The notes under the pieces: model-generated
The model's input: only the letters and a program-made list of their open reading frames with translations
Told to the model about the DNA's origin: nothing
Databases searched by the model: none
In this document: piece by piece, positions 17,471 to 27,133 of the stretch
Position numbering within the stretch: the stretch's first letter is position 1
Layout of the letters: each line of letters begins with the position of its first letter
Source of the DNA: an uncultured Alistipes sp.
Lineage (GTDB): Bacteria > Bacteroidota > Bacteroidia > Bacteroidales > Rikenellaceae
Direction: 5' to 3'
Assembly (NCBI GenBank): GCA_910583985.1
Contig: CAJTYA010000002.1
Location: 115,598-179,597 of the forward strand
Length of the DNA: 64,000 nt
Position numbers and translations under genes: made by a program

Positions 17471-19342
17471 ATGATGCTACGTTTGATGAAATATCTGTTC
17501 GCGACGGCGGCCCTGCTCGTGTTTTCGTGTGCCGCCTTTTCGCAGAAAGTGAAGTTCGAAGTCGGTGCCCCCGCCGTCGTCGCGGTGGGCGAGCCGTTCC
17601 GCATCGAATTTTCGCTCAATGCCAAGCCCGACGAGTTCACGCCGCCTTCGTTCACGGGGTTCGACGTGCTGGCCGGGCCCACCGCTTCGGAGGGCACGTC
17701 GGTTTCGATCGTGAACGGAAACGTCACCAAGACCGTGTCGTTTACCTATACCTACGTGCTGGCGGCTACCGCGGCGGGCAAGGGTACCGTCTCCGCGGCG
17801 GGCGTCGAGGTCGACGGCAAGACCTATGCGACCCGTCCGACGGTCATCGAGGCCATCGCCGAGGAGGCGGCGCCGGAGGCCGGAGCGGGCGGAGATACGG
17901 CCGGCAGGCGGCAGGGAGACGGGACGGCTTCGGCCGCGCCGGGTACGAGGCTGGGGGCCGACGATTTGCTGGTTCGGGTGTCGGTGAGCCGCCACGAAGC
18001 CTATAAGGGCCAGCCCGTGCGGGCCACGTTCAAGTTGTATACGCGCGTGGCCCTGAGCGGGATCGAAAGTCCCCGCTACCCGGCCTTCAACGGGTTTTGG
18101 GTCCACGAGCTGGACGTGTCGGGCTACGACTGGCAGCGCGAGACGCTCGACGGAAAGGTCTACGACGCCCGCGTCGTCAAGGAGGTGCTGCTCTATCCCC
18201 AGCAGTCGGGCCGCCTGCTCATCGAGCAGACGAGCATGACGGCCATCGCCCAGCTCGTGGTGCAGAATCCGGGACGCAGCCAATCGCTGTTCGACGACTT
18301 TTTCGGCGGCGGCCAGACGGTGCAGCAGGTACGCCGGACGATTTCCGCACCGCCGGTCTCCATCACCGTCAAAGATTTCCCGGCCGGAGCGCCCGCTTCG
18401 TTCAACGGCGCCGTGGGCAAGTTCCGCCTCGATGCCGTGCTCGGCGAGCAGACCGTGGCGGCCAATGCCTCCGACGCGTATGTGCTCAAGCTGTCGGGCA
18501 GCGGCAACCTGCCGCTCATTCAGGCGCCCAAGTTGGAGATGCCCGCTTCGTTCGAGCTGTACAACATGAAAACCACCGAGAGCCTCGCTTACGATGCGAG
18601 CGGCATTTCGGGATACCGCCAGTTCGAATATCCGTTCATTCCGCGGGCCGAGGGCAGCTATACGATCGCTCCGGTCGAGTTCAGCTATTTCGATCCCGAA
18701 GCCGCGCGTTACGTGACGCTCTCCACGGCGCCCGCCGGCATGGAGGTCCGGCCCGATTCCACGGCCGGCCGCAACGCGCCCTCCGGGCTGGTGAGCGGCG
18801 TGAGCAAGGAGGACCTCAAGATTCTCGACCGCGACATCCGCTTCATCCGCATCGGCGATCCGCATCTCGTCCGCAAGGGGAACTTCCTGTTCGGCAGCCT
18901 GCCCTATTTCCTCGCGCTGGCGTTGATGCTGGGCGGTTTCGCAGCGGGGTACGTCTACCTAAAAAAACACCTGCGGGAGATGCGGAACGTGACGCTGGTC
19001 CGCAACAAGAAAGCCAACAAGGTCGCCCTGCAACGTCTTCGGGCCGCCGGCGACTATATGAATGCGGGGGACGAGAGACGCTTCTACGAGGAGATGCTCC
19101 GCGCCCTGTGGGGGTATATGAGCGACAAGCTCAATATCCCGGTGTCGAACCTCACGAAAGACAACATCCGCGAGGAGCTGCAACGCCGCAGCGTGTCGCC
19201 GGAACGTGTCGAACGCTTTATCGGAATCATCACCGAATGCGAATACGCCCAGTATTCGCCCTCTTCGTCGGGACAGATGAACGAAATATACGGGGCGGCC
19301 GCACGGGCCTTGTCCCGGTTCGAATCCGAGATTAAAAAATGA
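17471..19342 (+). CDS. batD: BatD-family (Bacteroides aerotolerance) membrane protein
   Basis: A 623-residue protein with a signal peptide (about 1-25, ending AAFSQ), a run of beta-sandwich domains (VGEPFRIEFSLNA, YKGQPVRATFKLYTRVALSGIE, FPAGAPASFNGAVGKFRLDA) and one membrane helix at about 472-492 (LPYFLALALMLGGFAAGYVYL), followed by a cytoplasmic helical tail. Bat proteins form a membrane complex with a MoxR ATPase and VWA proteins, linked to stress or aerotolerance in B. fragilis. Here only batD and batE are in the window; batA/batB and moxR are not adjacent. Its stop overlaps the next start by four bases. Three ATGs (17471, 17474, 17486) could start it. Confidence 0.88.
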   Translation: MMLRLMKYLFATAALLVFSCAAFSQKVKFEVGAPAVVAVGEPFRIEFSLNAKPDEFTPPSFTGFDVLAGPTASEGTSVSIVNGNVTKTVSFTYTYVLAATAAGKGTVSAAGVEVDGKTYATRPTVIEAIAEEAAPEAGAGGDTAGRRQGDGTASAAPGTRLGADDLLVRVSVSRHEAYKGQPVRATFKLYTRVALSGIESPRYPAFNGFWVHELDVSGYDWQRETLDGKVYDARVVKEVLLYPQQSGRLLIEQTSMTAIAQLVVQNPGRSQSLFDDFFGGGQTVQQVRRTISAPPVSITVKDFPAGAPASFNGAVGKFRLDAVLGEQTVAANASDAYVLKLSGSGNLPLIQAPKLEMPASFELYNMKTTESLAYDASGISGYRQFEYPFIPRAEGSYTIAPVEFSYFDPEAARYVTLSTAPAGMEVRPDSTAGRNAPSGLVSGVSKEDLKILDRDIRFIRIGDPHLVRKGNFLFGSLPYFLALALMLGGFAAGYVYLKKHLREMRNVTLVRNKKANKVALQRLRAAGDYMNAGDERRFYEEMLRALWGYMSDKLNIPVSNLTKDNIREELQRRSVSPERVERFIGIITECEYAQYSPSSSGQMNEIYGAAARALSRFESEIKK

Positions 19343-20115
19343 CTGCGATGAAAAGAATATCGTTGATAGCGGTGTCGCTGCTCTTCTGTACTGGTCTTTT
19401 CGCCGCCGGAGAGCGCGATCTGGAAAAGGCGTGGGACGAGGCCAACACCGCCTATGTCAATGCGGATTATGCCGCGGCCGCCGAAGGTTACGAGCGGCTG
19501 CTCGCCGAGGGGTACGAAAGCGGTGCGCTGTACATGAATCTGGGAAACGCCTATTTCAAGCGCGGCATGAACGGCAAGGCCATTCTCAACTATCACCGTG
19601 CGCTGAAGCTCGCTCCGGGCGACGAAGATGTCCGTTATAACCTCTCCATCGCCAATACGCGCGTGCAGGACCGCATCGAGTCGGTGCCCGTGTTTTTCCT
19701 CCGCCGGTGGTTCGTTTCGCTGGGCGACAGCCTCGGCGGCAATGCGTGGGCCGTGGCCAGTTTGGTGTTTTTCGCCCTGACGCTCGTCGGGGCGGGCGTT
19801 TACCTGCTCTTGCAGCGCACCTCGTGGCGTAAGGCGGGATTTTTCGGCGCCGTCGCGTCGCTGTCGCTGTTCGTCCTCTGCACGGTCTATGCGGCGGAGA
19901 GCCGCCGCGAGCGGACGAAGCCCTCCGAGGCGATCGTCATGCGTTCGGCCGCACCCGTGAAGAGTTCGCCCGACGGCGACAGCAAGGATATTTTCGTGCT
20001 GCACGAAGGGACGAAGGTCGGGATCGTGGGCGCGCTGGGCGAGTGTAGGGAGATCCGCATCGCCGACGGTAACAAAGGATGGATCGCGGCGTCGGCCATC
20101 GAATCGATCGATTGA
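19339..20115 (+). CDS. batE: BatE-like TPR and SH3 membrane protein
   Basis: A 258-residue protein overlapping batD by ATGA, so probably translationally coupled; an internal ATG at 19348 (MKRISLIAV) gives the cleaner signal peptide. After the signal come TPR motifs (AWDEANTAYVNADYAAAAEGYERL, ALYMNLGNAYFKRGMNGKAILNYHRAL) at about 30-105, two membrane helices (about 135-180) and a C-terminal SH3-like domain (about 195-258, GTKVGIVGALGECREIRIADG). This arrangement is that of BatE. It most likely works in the periplasm with BatD in the Bat complex. Confidence 0.87.
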   Translation: MTAMKRISLIAVSLLFCTGLFAAGERDLEKAWDEANTAYVNADYAAAAEGYERLLAEGYESGALYMNLGNAYFKRGMNGKAILNYHRALKLAPGDEDVRYNLSIANTRVQDRIESVPVFFLRRWFVSLGDSLGGNAWAVASLVFFALTLVGAGVYLLLQRTSWRKAGFFGAVASLSLFVLCTVYAAESRRERTKPSEAIVMRSAAPVKSSPDGDSKDIFVLHEGTKVGIVGALGECREIRIADGNKGWIAASAIESID

Positions 20116-20136
20116 CGGGAAAAAGGAGAAAACGGA

Positions 20137-20730
20137 ATGTCGAAATTGTTGGACGACGTGGTGGGCGAGCTGGCCCGGCTGCCGGGCGTGGGTCGCCGGA
20201 CGGCCATGCGCTACGCCATGCACATGCTGAGGATGGAACCCCACGACGTGGAACTGCTGGCCCGGTCCATTTCCCGCTTCAGGAACGATATACGCTACTG
20301 TTCGCATTGCAACAACCTCTCCGATACGGACCTTTGCGAAATATGCGCCGACCGTTCGCGCGACCGGGCGACGGTCTGTGTCGTCGAACAGGTCAAAGAC
20401 GTGCTCTCGATCGAGAATACGCGGCAGTACAACGGCCTTTACCATGTGCTGGGCGGCGTCATATCGCCCATGCAGGGCATCGGTCCGTCCGATCTGAAGA
20501 TCGACCTGCTGCTCGACCGCATCGCCGCGGGCGAGGTGCGCGAAGTGATTCTGGCCCTCAGCACGACCGTCGAGGGCGAAACGACTTCTTTCTACATCTC
20601 CCGGCGTCTGGCCGACTGTCCGGGCATACGGGTGACTTCCATCGCGCGCGGCATCGGCTTCGGCGACGAACTCGACTACGCCGACGAACTCACCATCGCG
20701 CACGCCATCCATAATCGCCGGCCTCTTTGA
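20137..20730 (+). CDS. recR: Recombination protein RecR
   Basis: A 197-residue protein of normal length. It has an N-terminal helix-hairpin-helix (ELARLPGVGRRTAMRYAMHML), a four-Cys zinc motif (CSHCNNLSDTDLCEIC at about 55-70), a Toprim domain (VCVVEQVKDVLSIENT through LALSTTVEGETT) and the C-terminal DELDYADELTIAHAI segment. RecR works with RecO and RecF to load RecA at single-strand gaps. It begins 21 bp after batE and may share its transcript, although the function is unrelated. Confidence 0.97.
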   Translation: MSKLLDDVVGELARLPGVGRRTAMRYAMHMLRMEPHDVELLARSISRFRNDIRYCSHCNNLSDTDLCEICADRSRDRATVCVVEQVKDVLSIENTRQYNGLYHVLGGVISPMQGIGPSDLKIDLLLDRIAAGEVREVILALSTTVEGETTSFYISRRLADCPGIRVTSIARGIGFGDELDYADELTIAHAIHNRRPL

Positions 20731-21457
20731 GGTCTTTCCCTCCCGCATGCCGTGCGATCCGTGCGCAATGCCGGTTCGTGCCGTTTCCGAAACCGGAAAT
20801 CCCGGCCGTCGCATCCGGTCCGTACTCGAATCGAAAGAGAATCGGATGCTTCGATGCGCCGACGTTGCTGTCCGTCGTTTCCGAATGTCAGGTCAGGGAG
20901 TCCGCGTCGTCGTTTCCCGTTCTCTGCAGAGTTTTGGAGAACGGTCAGCCGAAAGACCCCGGCTTCGCGAACATCCTGTCAGTGTGTTGACATATAGGTT
21001 CGCAGGTCGCTAACCGGGAAAATGAAACGGTTCGCATCCGTCCGCGGACCGAATCGCGAAGCCCGCAGTGAACCCCGGGCCCGATCCGCCGACCGGCCGC
21101 CGCATGTCTGCCCTGTCCGCTGTGCGGGATCGGTCGACATTCGTATGTCTGAGCCGGGAAAGCCGAGACCATAGCCTGCCGCCGGGGCCCGACCCTTCCC
21201 TTGTCCGTCCCCTGACAAAACGTCGTGTCCGGTTGCGCGGCCGAAAGGTTGGAAAACGTTCCTGCCGCCGGAGCCCGGCGACGTGTTTTGCCGTTCGGTT
21301 CTCGGTGCGACCGTGTCGGGCTTCGCGGGGTATGTTCCTTTCCGTCGGCCGGTCGTTGTCTGCCTGTTCGTTGCGGTATCTTTCGCGTTGACGGGGACGA
21401 CAGCGACCGGCGCGGTTTCGGACGACGGATAACCTTGCTCGTCGCGCGCGGATCGTC
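20731..21457 (+). other. GC-rich spacer between convergent recR and ridA
   Basis: About 730 bp with overlapping short open frames on both strands and no recognisable gene, terminator or repeat. Confidence 0.5.
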
Positions 21458-21835
21458 CTATTTCACGGCAACCGTCTCGATCTCCACTTTGGCGCCCATC
21501 GGCAGGGCGGCCGCTTGGTAGCAGACGCGTGCGGGCATGTCGCGGGTGTAAAAACGGGCGTAGACGCCGTTCATCGCCGCGAAGTCGCCGATGTCGGCGA
21601 GCAGGACGGTCGATTTGACGACATGCTCCGGCGCGTACCCCGCTTCGGCGAGGATGGCCATCGTGTTTTCGAGTGCCTGCCGGGTCTGTTCTTCGATGGA
21701 TTCGGGCATCGTGCCGGTGGCCGGATCGACGGGCAGCTGCCCTGACACGTACAACGTCGTGCCCGAAGCCTCCGTGGCTTGGCTGTACGGACCTACGGCT
21801 TTCGGCGCACGGGGTGTGGAAATGATCTTTTTCAT
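21458..21835 (-). CDS. ridA: RidA-family enamine/imine deaminase
   Basis: A 125-residue protein with all RidA landmarks: APKAVGPYSQA near the start, YVSGQLPVDPATG, QALENTMAILAEAGY, and MPARVCYQAAALPMGAKVEIE with the conserved Arg and the C-terminal Glu. RidA hydrolyses reactive enamines and imines made by PLP-dependent serine/threonine dehydratases, which protects branched-chain amino acid synthesis and PLP enzymes. It stands alone here. The four ilv genes lie about 19 kb away. Cytoplasmic trimer by family. Confidence 0.93.
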   Translation of the reverse strand: MKKIISTPRAPKAVGPYSQATEASGTTLYVSGQLPVDPATGTMPESIEEQTRQALENTMAILAEAGYAPEHVVKSTVLLADIGDFAAMNGVYARFYTRDMPARVCYQAAALPMGAKVEIETVAVK

Positions 21836-21909
21836 AACACGTAAGATTCGTTTCCGGCAAATTTAACCCGAAGTCCGCTAAATCGGCCACCGGGAAGAAA
21901 AATAAGTGC

Positions 21910-21917
21910 TATTTTTG
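21910..21917 (+). promoter_or_regulatory. -7 box for the META lipoprotein gene
   Basis: TATTTTTG, exact consensus, 34 bp upstream of the ATG at 21952. Confidence 0.65.
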
Positions 21918-21951
21918 CAGGGTACGATATTCGGATAAATAGAAAAAGATT

Positions 21952-22377
21952 ATGAAAACACTCCATTTTGTTCTGGCGGGCGTGCTGGCCTTTGCGCTGG
22001 TTGCCTGCTGCTCCTGCCGCAAGGGTAAGAAAAACGCCAAGCCGCTGACCGAGACGACGTGGTCGCTGGTCGAATGGAACGGGCAGCCTTTCAGTGCCAA
22101 AGACAATTACTCGCTCGTCTTTCAGAAAGACGAAGCGCGTTTCGGCGGCGTGGGCGACTGCAATTCCATCATGGGCGAGTATACGGTTTCGGACAAGGGC
22201 CGGATCGAATTGCGTTCCGTAGCCTCCACGCGGGCGTTCTGTCCCGATCAGGAACGCGAGGACGCCTATATCCGCGATCTGGAAAAAATCGACTCCTACC
22301 GCATCGACGGCGATATGCTGATGCTGATGCGTGACGGCGAACTGTTGATGGTCATGGAAGCCCTTCCGGCCCAGTAG
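21952..22377 (+). CDS. META/HslJ-like lipoprotein
   Basis: A 141-residue lipoprotein; the lipobox LVAC places the acylated residue at Cys19. The mature part looks like a META domain: TTWSLVEWNGQPF, then FGGVGDCNSIMGEYTV (the family usually has GCN-x-Y/F here), then STRAFCPDQEREDAYIRDLEKIDSYRIDGDML. Members of this family are linked to heat-shock and stress tolerance but have no firm biochemical role. It has its own promoter, and a terminator lies 115 bp downstream. Probably in the inner leaflet of the outer membrane or the periplasm. Confidence 0.8.
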   Translation: MKTLHFVLAGVLAFALVACCSCRKGKKNAKPLTETTWSLVEWNGQPFSAKDNYSLVFQKDEARFGGVGDCNSIMGEYTVSDKGRIELRSVASTRAFCPDQEREDAYIRDLEKIDSYRIDGDMLMLMRDGELLMVMEALPAQ

Positions 22378-22491
22378 TCGCCGGATTTCGGAACCGGAAC
22401 CGAGCGCCGGCACAGGGTAGGGTGGGATGCCCCGGTCGCCCTGTCCCGAATACGGCCGGACGGGAACCGAAGACCGATACGAAAATACCGG

Positions 22492-22524
22492 AAAAGGCTG
22501 CCTGCGACATGCGGGCAGCCTTTT
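22492..22524 (+). terminator. Terminator after the META lipoprotein
   Basis: AAAAGGCTGCC and its complement around an 11-base loop, followed by TTTT. Symmetric A and T tracts allow both directions. Confidence 0.8.
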
Positions 22525-22928
22525 CTGCATAGTTGCGTTTTCGGGGATGTGTTCTTCGGGGCTCCGTTTGGCTGTGTCCCGTTCCGAGGGCTCCGGACAC
22601 CTCCGGTGCCCATGAAGAGTGCCTCCTCTTGGGAAAAGAGGCGAGGGGAGCGGAGACCGGCCATCCTAAGGACCAGCGGCGGAAACGATCGGTGCGGGAC
22701 GGTCGCCGCCGGCCGCAAAAATGGGAAATTTCCGAGAACAGGTGTTGCTGCCGCCTCTCTTTTCGACGTCTGTGCGCTTTCCGCTACGGGAGGAAAACGC
22801 GAGCCGGTGTCCGAACCACGGACCGGAAAACGACGCGGTGCGAAAAAAACGGCCGTCCGGGAGCCTGTCCGAAAAGCGATCCGCAGCGGACCGCGATGGT
22901 CACCGGACGGGAAAAGAGCATACGCAAA
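22525..22928 (+). other. GC-rich spacer, nothing recognised
   Basis: About 400 bp between two convergent terminators. Open frames are present but none has gene-like features. Confidence 0.5.
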
Positions 22929-22960
22929 CGCTTCCGTCTCGGCTCAGGCCGACGGAAGCG
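22929..22960 (-). terminator. Terminator of the sugar transporter gene
   Basis: Perfect ten-base stem CGCTTCCGTC and its complement, six bases past the stop of the transporter gene; the minus strand continues GTTTGCG, a weak U tract. Confidence 0.65.
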
Positions 22961-22966
22961 CTGCGC

Positions 22967-23968
22967 TCAGGCTCCGGCGTATACGAGGAATCCCAGCCCT
23001 ATGATGAACAGCACGAACATCGCGACGTTCAGCCGGTCGGAGGCTTTGGGTGCGCCCCGGAATTCCTTCCACACGAGGATGCCCCACAGGGCCGATACGA
23101 GCGTGGCGCCCTGTCCCAGTCCGTAGGAGATGGCGGCGCCGGCCTGTTCCGACGCGATCATGCTGAAGGATTGTCCCAGACACCAGATGGCGCCGCCCAG
23201 TATGCCGACGGCATGGGTGCGCATGTCGCCCCGGAAATAACCCCTCGGCGAGACGGGCGCTCCCTCCACGGGTTTGCGCATCGCGATGGTGTTGAAGACG
23301 AAGTTGCTGGCGAACACGCCCAATGCGAAGACGAATACGGCCGTGTAGGGCGTCAGCGTGCCGGGTGCAGGGTCGGCGAAGTGGCCGAGGTCCATCGAGG
23401 CGGCGACGAACCGGTAGAAGAATGCCATGATAACGCCTGCGGCGATCGAGAGGCCGATTCCCTTGGCCGGCACTTTCTTCGTGCCGGTCAGCATTTTGCG
23501 ATAGGCCAGTCCGTTGAGCGTGATGGCCACGACAATGAGCGCCACGCCGGTGAAGATGAAAGCCGGCTCGCCTTGGGCCGCGCCGAAGTAGTTGACCAGC
23601 ACGCCGAGCACCAACGCCAGACCGATACCGACCGGAAATGCCACCGACAGGCCGCAGATGGCGATGGCCGCCGCCAGCAGGATGTTGGCCGCGTTGAAAA
23701 CGACCCCGCCGAGGAAGGCGCTGCCGAGGTTGCCGGGCGAGGCCTGACGCAGGTCATCGAGAAAGCCCCTGCCTTCGCTGCCGAAGCTGCCGAGCGTGAA
23801 GGCCGACACGATCGAGAAGAGCAGCAGGCCGATGACATAGTCCCAGTAGAAATATTCGTACCTCCATGTTTTGGCGGCCAGCTTCTGCGTATTGCCCCAC
23901 GATCCCCAGCAGAGCATCGTGACGACGCAGAAAATGACGGCCAGCGTGTAGTTGTTTACGATGTACAT
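22967..23968 (-). CDS. GRP-family sugar permease, probably for ribose
   Basis: A 333-residue inner-membrane protein with ten predicted helices. Landmarks are MLCWGSWGNTQKLAAKTWRYEYFYWDY near the N-terminus, FLGGVVFNAANILLAAAIAI, FPVGIGLALVLGVLVNY and LGGAIWCLGQSFSMIAS, typical of the glucose/ribose porter branch of the drug/metabolite-transporter superfamily. It lies on the same strand 360 bp downstream of ribokinase, so ribose (or another pentose) uptake is the likely role. Substrate is inferred from that neighbour only. A terminator follows the stop directly. Confidence 0.82.
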   Translation of the reverse strand: MYIVNNYTLAVIFCVVTMLCWGSWGNTQKLAAKTWRYEYFYWDYVIGLLLFSIVSAFTLGSFGSEGRGFLDDLRQASPGNLGSAFLGGVVFNAANILLAAAIAICGLSVAFPVGIGLALVLGVLVNYFGAAQGEPAFIFTGVALIVVAITLNGLAYRKMLTGTKKVPAKGIGLSIAAGVIMAFFYRFVAASMDLGHFADPAPGTLTPYTAVFVFALGVFASNFVFNTIAMRKPVEGAPVSPRGYFRGDMRTHAVGILGGAIWCLGQSFSMIASEQAGAAISYGLGQGATLVSALWGILVWKEFRGAPKASDRLNVAMFVLFIIGLGFLVYAGA

Positions 23969-24328
23969 GACGTTTGTGTATTAGATCGGTTGTTGTCGAA
24001 TGAAGTTTTTCGGTTCGTGCTCCGGGGCCCGTTCCCTTTCTTCCTCGTTCTGTTCCGGGCGGGCGTTTCCGCATCCGTTCGGCCGGGGAGCGCCGTGTTT
24101 TTTCGGTGTCCTGTGTGGCTTTCGGCGCATGTTCGCCGTGCCGGCGGTTTCCGTTGTCGGCTCGGTCGTGCGCGTCGTTCGGTCTGTCCGGCCGGTGTGC
24201 CGGCCAAGGGTCCGCATCGACGGTCGAGTGCGGGCCTCGCACCGCGAGGACTCCGGTCCGCCGTTCGGTGCAGCACAGCGTGCGTCCGGGGCGGGCGGAA
24301 CCTGCGGAAATTTCCGGTGCCGGGCGGA
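23969..24328 (-). other. Spacer between ribokinase and transporter genes
   Basis: 360 bp of GC-rich sequence. I see no gene, terminator or consensus promoter box in it, so whether the two genes share one transcript is open. Confidence 0.45.
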
Positions 24329-25255
24329 TCAAAGGCGGAACGCGTCCACCTCGTTGCGGAACGGCGCCGAAGCCTGTGCGCCGGCTCTGGTCACCGAGAG
24401 GGCGGCCGCTTTGGCGGCGAAACGGACGGCACCTTCCAGATCGAGGCCTTCGGCCAAAGCCGTCGCCACGCCCGCGTTGAACACGTCGCCGGCGGCCGTC
24501 GTATCCACGGCCGCGACCCGGTAGGCTTCGACGAACGTGCTCGCCTGCCCGTCGCAGATCAGCGCGCCCTGCGCTCCGAGCGTCACGACGACATTCTGCA
24601 CACCCATGCCGATAATCTTGCGGGCTGCCTGTTCGGCGGTTTCGAGCGAGTCGATCCCGATGCCCGAAATCGCTTGCGCCTCGGTTTCGTTCGGCGTGAG
24701 GAGATAAATGTTCGCCAGCAGTTGCGGCGACAGGACGGCGGCGGGAGCCGGGTTCAGGATGACCCGTTTGGCGCGGTGCACGGCCTCGGAGGCGGCGAAT
24801 TCGATCGTCTCCATCGGGGTTTCGAGCTGCATGAGCACCCATTCGCAGGCATCCAGTGCGGCCGTCGCCCGTTCGATGTCGGGCGGGAGCAGCGCGGCGT
24901 TGGCTCCCGAAGCCACGACGATGGAATTTTCGGCCTTGCTGTCCACGGCGATCAACGCCACGCCCGACGGGTGGTCCGCGTCAGTGTAGACGTAGGTCGT
25001 GTCGATGCCCTCGTCGGCGAGCCTCCGCCGGGTGTCGGCCCCGAACATGTCGTTGCCCGTTTTGCAGACGAACGTGACGTCGGCGCCCAGCCGGGCGGCC
25101 GCCACGGCCTGATTGGCGCCCTTGCCGCCCGGATTCATCATGAAGATGCCGCCCAGCACCGTTTCTCCGGGCCGGGGCAGGCGGTCGGTCCGGACGACCA
25201 TGTCGGTATTGGTACTTCCGATGACCAGAATTTTGTTTTTTCGAAGCGAGTCCAT
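24329..25255 (-). CDS. rbsK: Ribokinase
   Basis: A 308-residue PfkB-family kinase that makes ribose 5-phosphate from ribose and ATP. Start at 25255 (MDSLRKNKILVIGSTNTDMVV) is preferred over the upstream ATG at 25276. The substrate motif GGKGANQAVAAARLGADV is at about 42-60, NPAPA near 188-192, the TPNETEA segment near 205, and the catalytic Asp is in DTTAAGDVFNAGVA (about 248-261). Length is standard. It probably feeds on ribose brought in by the permease downstream. Other PfkB substrates are possible but the GGKGANQA motif favours ribokinase. Confidence 0.92.
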   Translation of the reverse strand: MDSLRKNKILVIGSTNTDMVVRTDRLPRPGETVLGGIFMMNPGGKGANQAVAAARLGADVTFVCKTGNDMFGADTRRRLADEGIDTTYVYTDADHPSGVALIAVDSKAENSIVVASGANAALLPPDIERATAALDACEWVLMQLETPMETIEFAASEAVHRAKRVILNPAPAAVLSPQLLANIYLLTPNETEAQAISGIGIDSLETAEQAARKIIGMGVQNVVVTLGAQGALICDGQASTFVEAYRVAAVDTTAAGDVFNAGVATALAEGLDLEGAVRFAAKAAALSVTRAGAQASAPFRNEVDAFRL

Positions 25256-25409
25256 GCTTGTCGTTTTTGGTGGCATTTACAAAATAGCGTTTTTTTCCGA
25301 AGAAAGCAACCGTTTTCGGACCGGAACACGGCCGGAATGTTCGTGCGCATGACGGTTACGGACGTGTCGCCGGTTTTCGTCCGTCGTAGGAATTCCGCGC
25401 TTTTTTCCC

Positions 25410-25417
25410 TATTTTTA
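25410..25417 (+). promoter_or_regulatory. Possible -7 box for the phosphoesterase gene
   Basis: TATTTTTA, one base from consensus, 28 bp upstream of the ATG at 25445. Confidence 0.5.
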
Positions 25418-25444
25418 TCGGGTCGAACCGCTAAACGAAATCCT

Positions 25445-26623
25445 ATGCGAAAACTTTTCCTTTTGCTCTTCGCGCTGTTCTCCGGTATCGGTCTCCGTGC
25501 GCAAAATCCGTTCCGCATTACGTTCGGGCCCTATTTGCAGAATGTGACGGCCGACGGCGCGACGGTGATCTGGGGCACCTCGTCCGACGCGCTCTCGTGG
25601 GTCGAGGTGGCGCCCGACGACGGGAACCATTTCTATGCCGAAGAACGTCCGCAGTTTTTCGAGACCGTGCTGGGCAAGCGGACCGTCGGACGCCTGCACA
25701 CCGTCCGCGTGACGGGACTCGCGCCCGCCACGGCGTACCGCTACCGGGTCTGCTCGAAAGAGGTGACCGAACAGTCGCCCTATTTAGTGCGCTACGGACA
25801 GACGATCTGTTCGGATGTCTACCGCCGCAAGCCCTATTGCTTCCGGACGCCCGACGCCCGGCAACGGACGGTCTCTTTCGTCATGGTGAACGATGTGCAC
25901 GAGGACAGCGACATGCTGGCCTCCCTGCTCGGCGACGTGAACAAGGAGAACTGCGATTTCGTCTTCTTCAACGGCGATATGGTCAATAATATGAGCGGCG
26001 AACAGCAGCTCGTGGACGGCTTTCTGGCCAAGTCGACCGAACTTTTCGCCGCCGAAATACCGTTCTTTTTCGCCCGCGGCAACCACGAGACGCGCGGCCT
26101 TTTCTCCGATCGTTACCTCGACTATTTCCCGACCTCGACCGGCGAGCCCTACTATTCGTTCCGGGCGGGACCGGTCTTTTTCATCGTGATGGACGGAGGG
26201 GAGGACAAGCCCGACAGCGACATCGAATATTACGGACTGGCCGACTTCGACCGTTACCGGGCCGAGCAGGCGGAGTGGATACGGCGCACCGTCGCGTCCG
26301 AAGAGTTCCGTTCGGCTCCGTTCCGCGTCGCGGTCATCCACGTGCCTCCGGCGGGCAGTACGTGGCACGGTACGCTCGAACTGCGCAGGCATTTCGTTCC
26401 CGTGCTCAACGAGGCGGGGATCGACGTGATGCTGTGCGGGCACCTGCATAAACACCGTTATATTCCCGCCGGAGAGGAAGAATGCGATTTTCCGGTGCTT
26501 GTCAATGCGAAGGGACATGCCCTCGACGTGCAGGCCACGGAACAGGAAATGGTCCTGAAAATACGCGACACGGAAAAACGTCCTGTCAAGGAAATCGTGC
26601 TCAAGGCCGGAGAGCGCCGATAG
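25445..26623 (+). CDS. Secreted metallophosphoesterase with purple-acid-phosphatase-like N-terminal domain
   Basis: A 392-residue exported protein. The ATG at 25445 opens the signal peptide MRKLFLLLFALFSGIGLRAQ; the frame runs much further upstream but only as antisense to ribokinase. A fibronectin-like domain (about 22-130: FGPYLQNVTADGATVIWGT, AYRYRVCSKEV) precedes a calcineurin-like domain with metal motifs VNDVHED (about 150), FFNGDMVNNM, ARGNHETRG, AVIHVPP and CGHLHKH. These are the expected D-x-H, G-D-x, G-N-H-(E/D), H and G-H-x-H ligands. It likely hydrolyses phosphate esters in the periplasm or outside the cell; the substrate is unknown. Convergent with cydB. Confidence 0.88.
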   Translation: MRKLFLLLFALFSGIGLRAQNPFRITFGPYLQNVTADGATVIWGTSSDALSWVEVAPDDGNHFYAEERPQFFETVLGKRTVGRLHTVRVTGLAPATAYRYRVCSKEVTEQSPYLVRYGQTICSDVYRRKPYCFRTPDARQRTVSFVMVNDVHEDSDMLASLLGDVNKENCDFVFFNGDMVNNMSGEQQLVDGFLAKSTELFAAEIPFFFARGNHETRGLFSDRYLDYFPTSTGEPYYSFRAGPVFFIVMDGGEDKPDSDIEYYGLADFDRYRAEQAEWIRRTVASEEFRSAPFRVAVIHVPPAGSTWHGTLELRRHFVPVLNEAGIDVMLCGHLHKHRYIPAGEEECDFPVLVNAKGHALDVQATEQEMVLKIRDTEKRPVKEIVLKAGERR

Positions 26624-27133
26624 TCCGGATGAGGATTTCGGTACGGTGACGGGAGTCGCATGCCGATGGGTCGTGGAACCGACGGCCCTTGCGCTTTGCG
26701 GGATGCCCGTGTGCGGTACCGTTCCGGCCCCGACGGACAGAGGGCTTTCCTGTCGGACAAAGAGGCGGCGAAGGGCCCCGGTTGCTCGGTTGCCGAAGTT
26801 CGGCGCCGGTCGTTGCGTGCGACCCCGGTGCTTCTGTTCGTTGCCTTGCCGTGCTTTTTTCGGCGACTGTCTCCGCCTGCCGGTTTCTGTGTCCGGCAGG
26901 CCGTTGGGGCGAATGGTCGCACGACGCTTCGATCCTGTGGGGGGCGTTGCCTCGAATGCTTCTTTAGGCGACCGAACGGTCGTGCCCCCGACGACTGTCG
27001 GTAAGGTTGGCGCATGGTCGGCGATCCTCTCTCTTCTGTCGGTTTGTGAACGGCGCTCGATCTGCCCTGTGTCGAGCGGCGGTTTCTCGTTGGCCGCGGG
27101 CTGCGGACGGTACGGTTCGGCAGGGGACCGAAA
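26624..27133 (+). other. Spacer between convergent phosphoesterase and cydB genes
   Basis: About 510 bp of GC-rich sequence; short overlapping frames only. It ends in a long perfect palindrome. Confidence 0.5.

Noticed and set aside
22721..26623. A 1300-codon open frame on the plus strand
   Set aside because: It runs antisense through the sugar permease and ribokinase genes and several spacers; only the last 392 codons, from 25445, have a signal peptide and a recognisable domain. The rest is an effect of GC-rich codon use.
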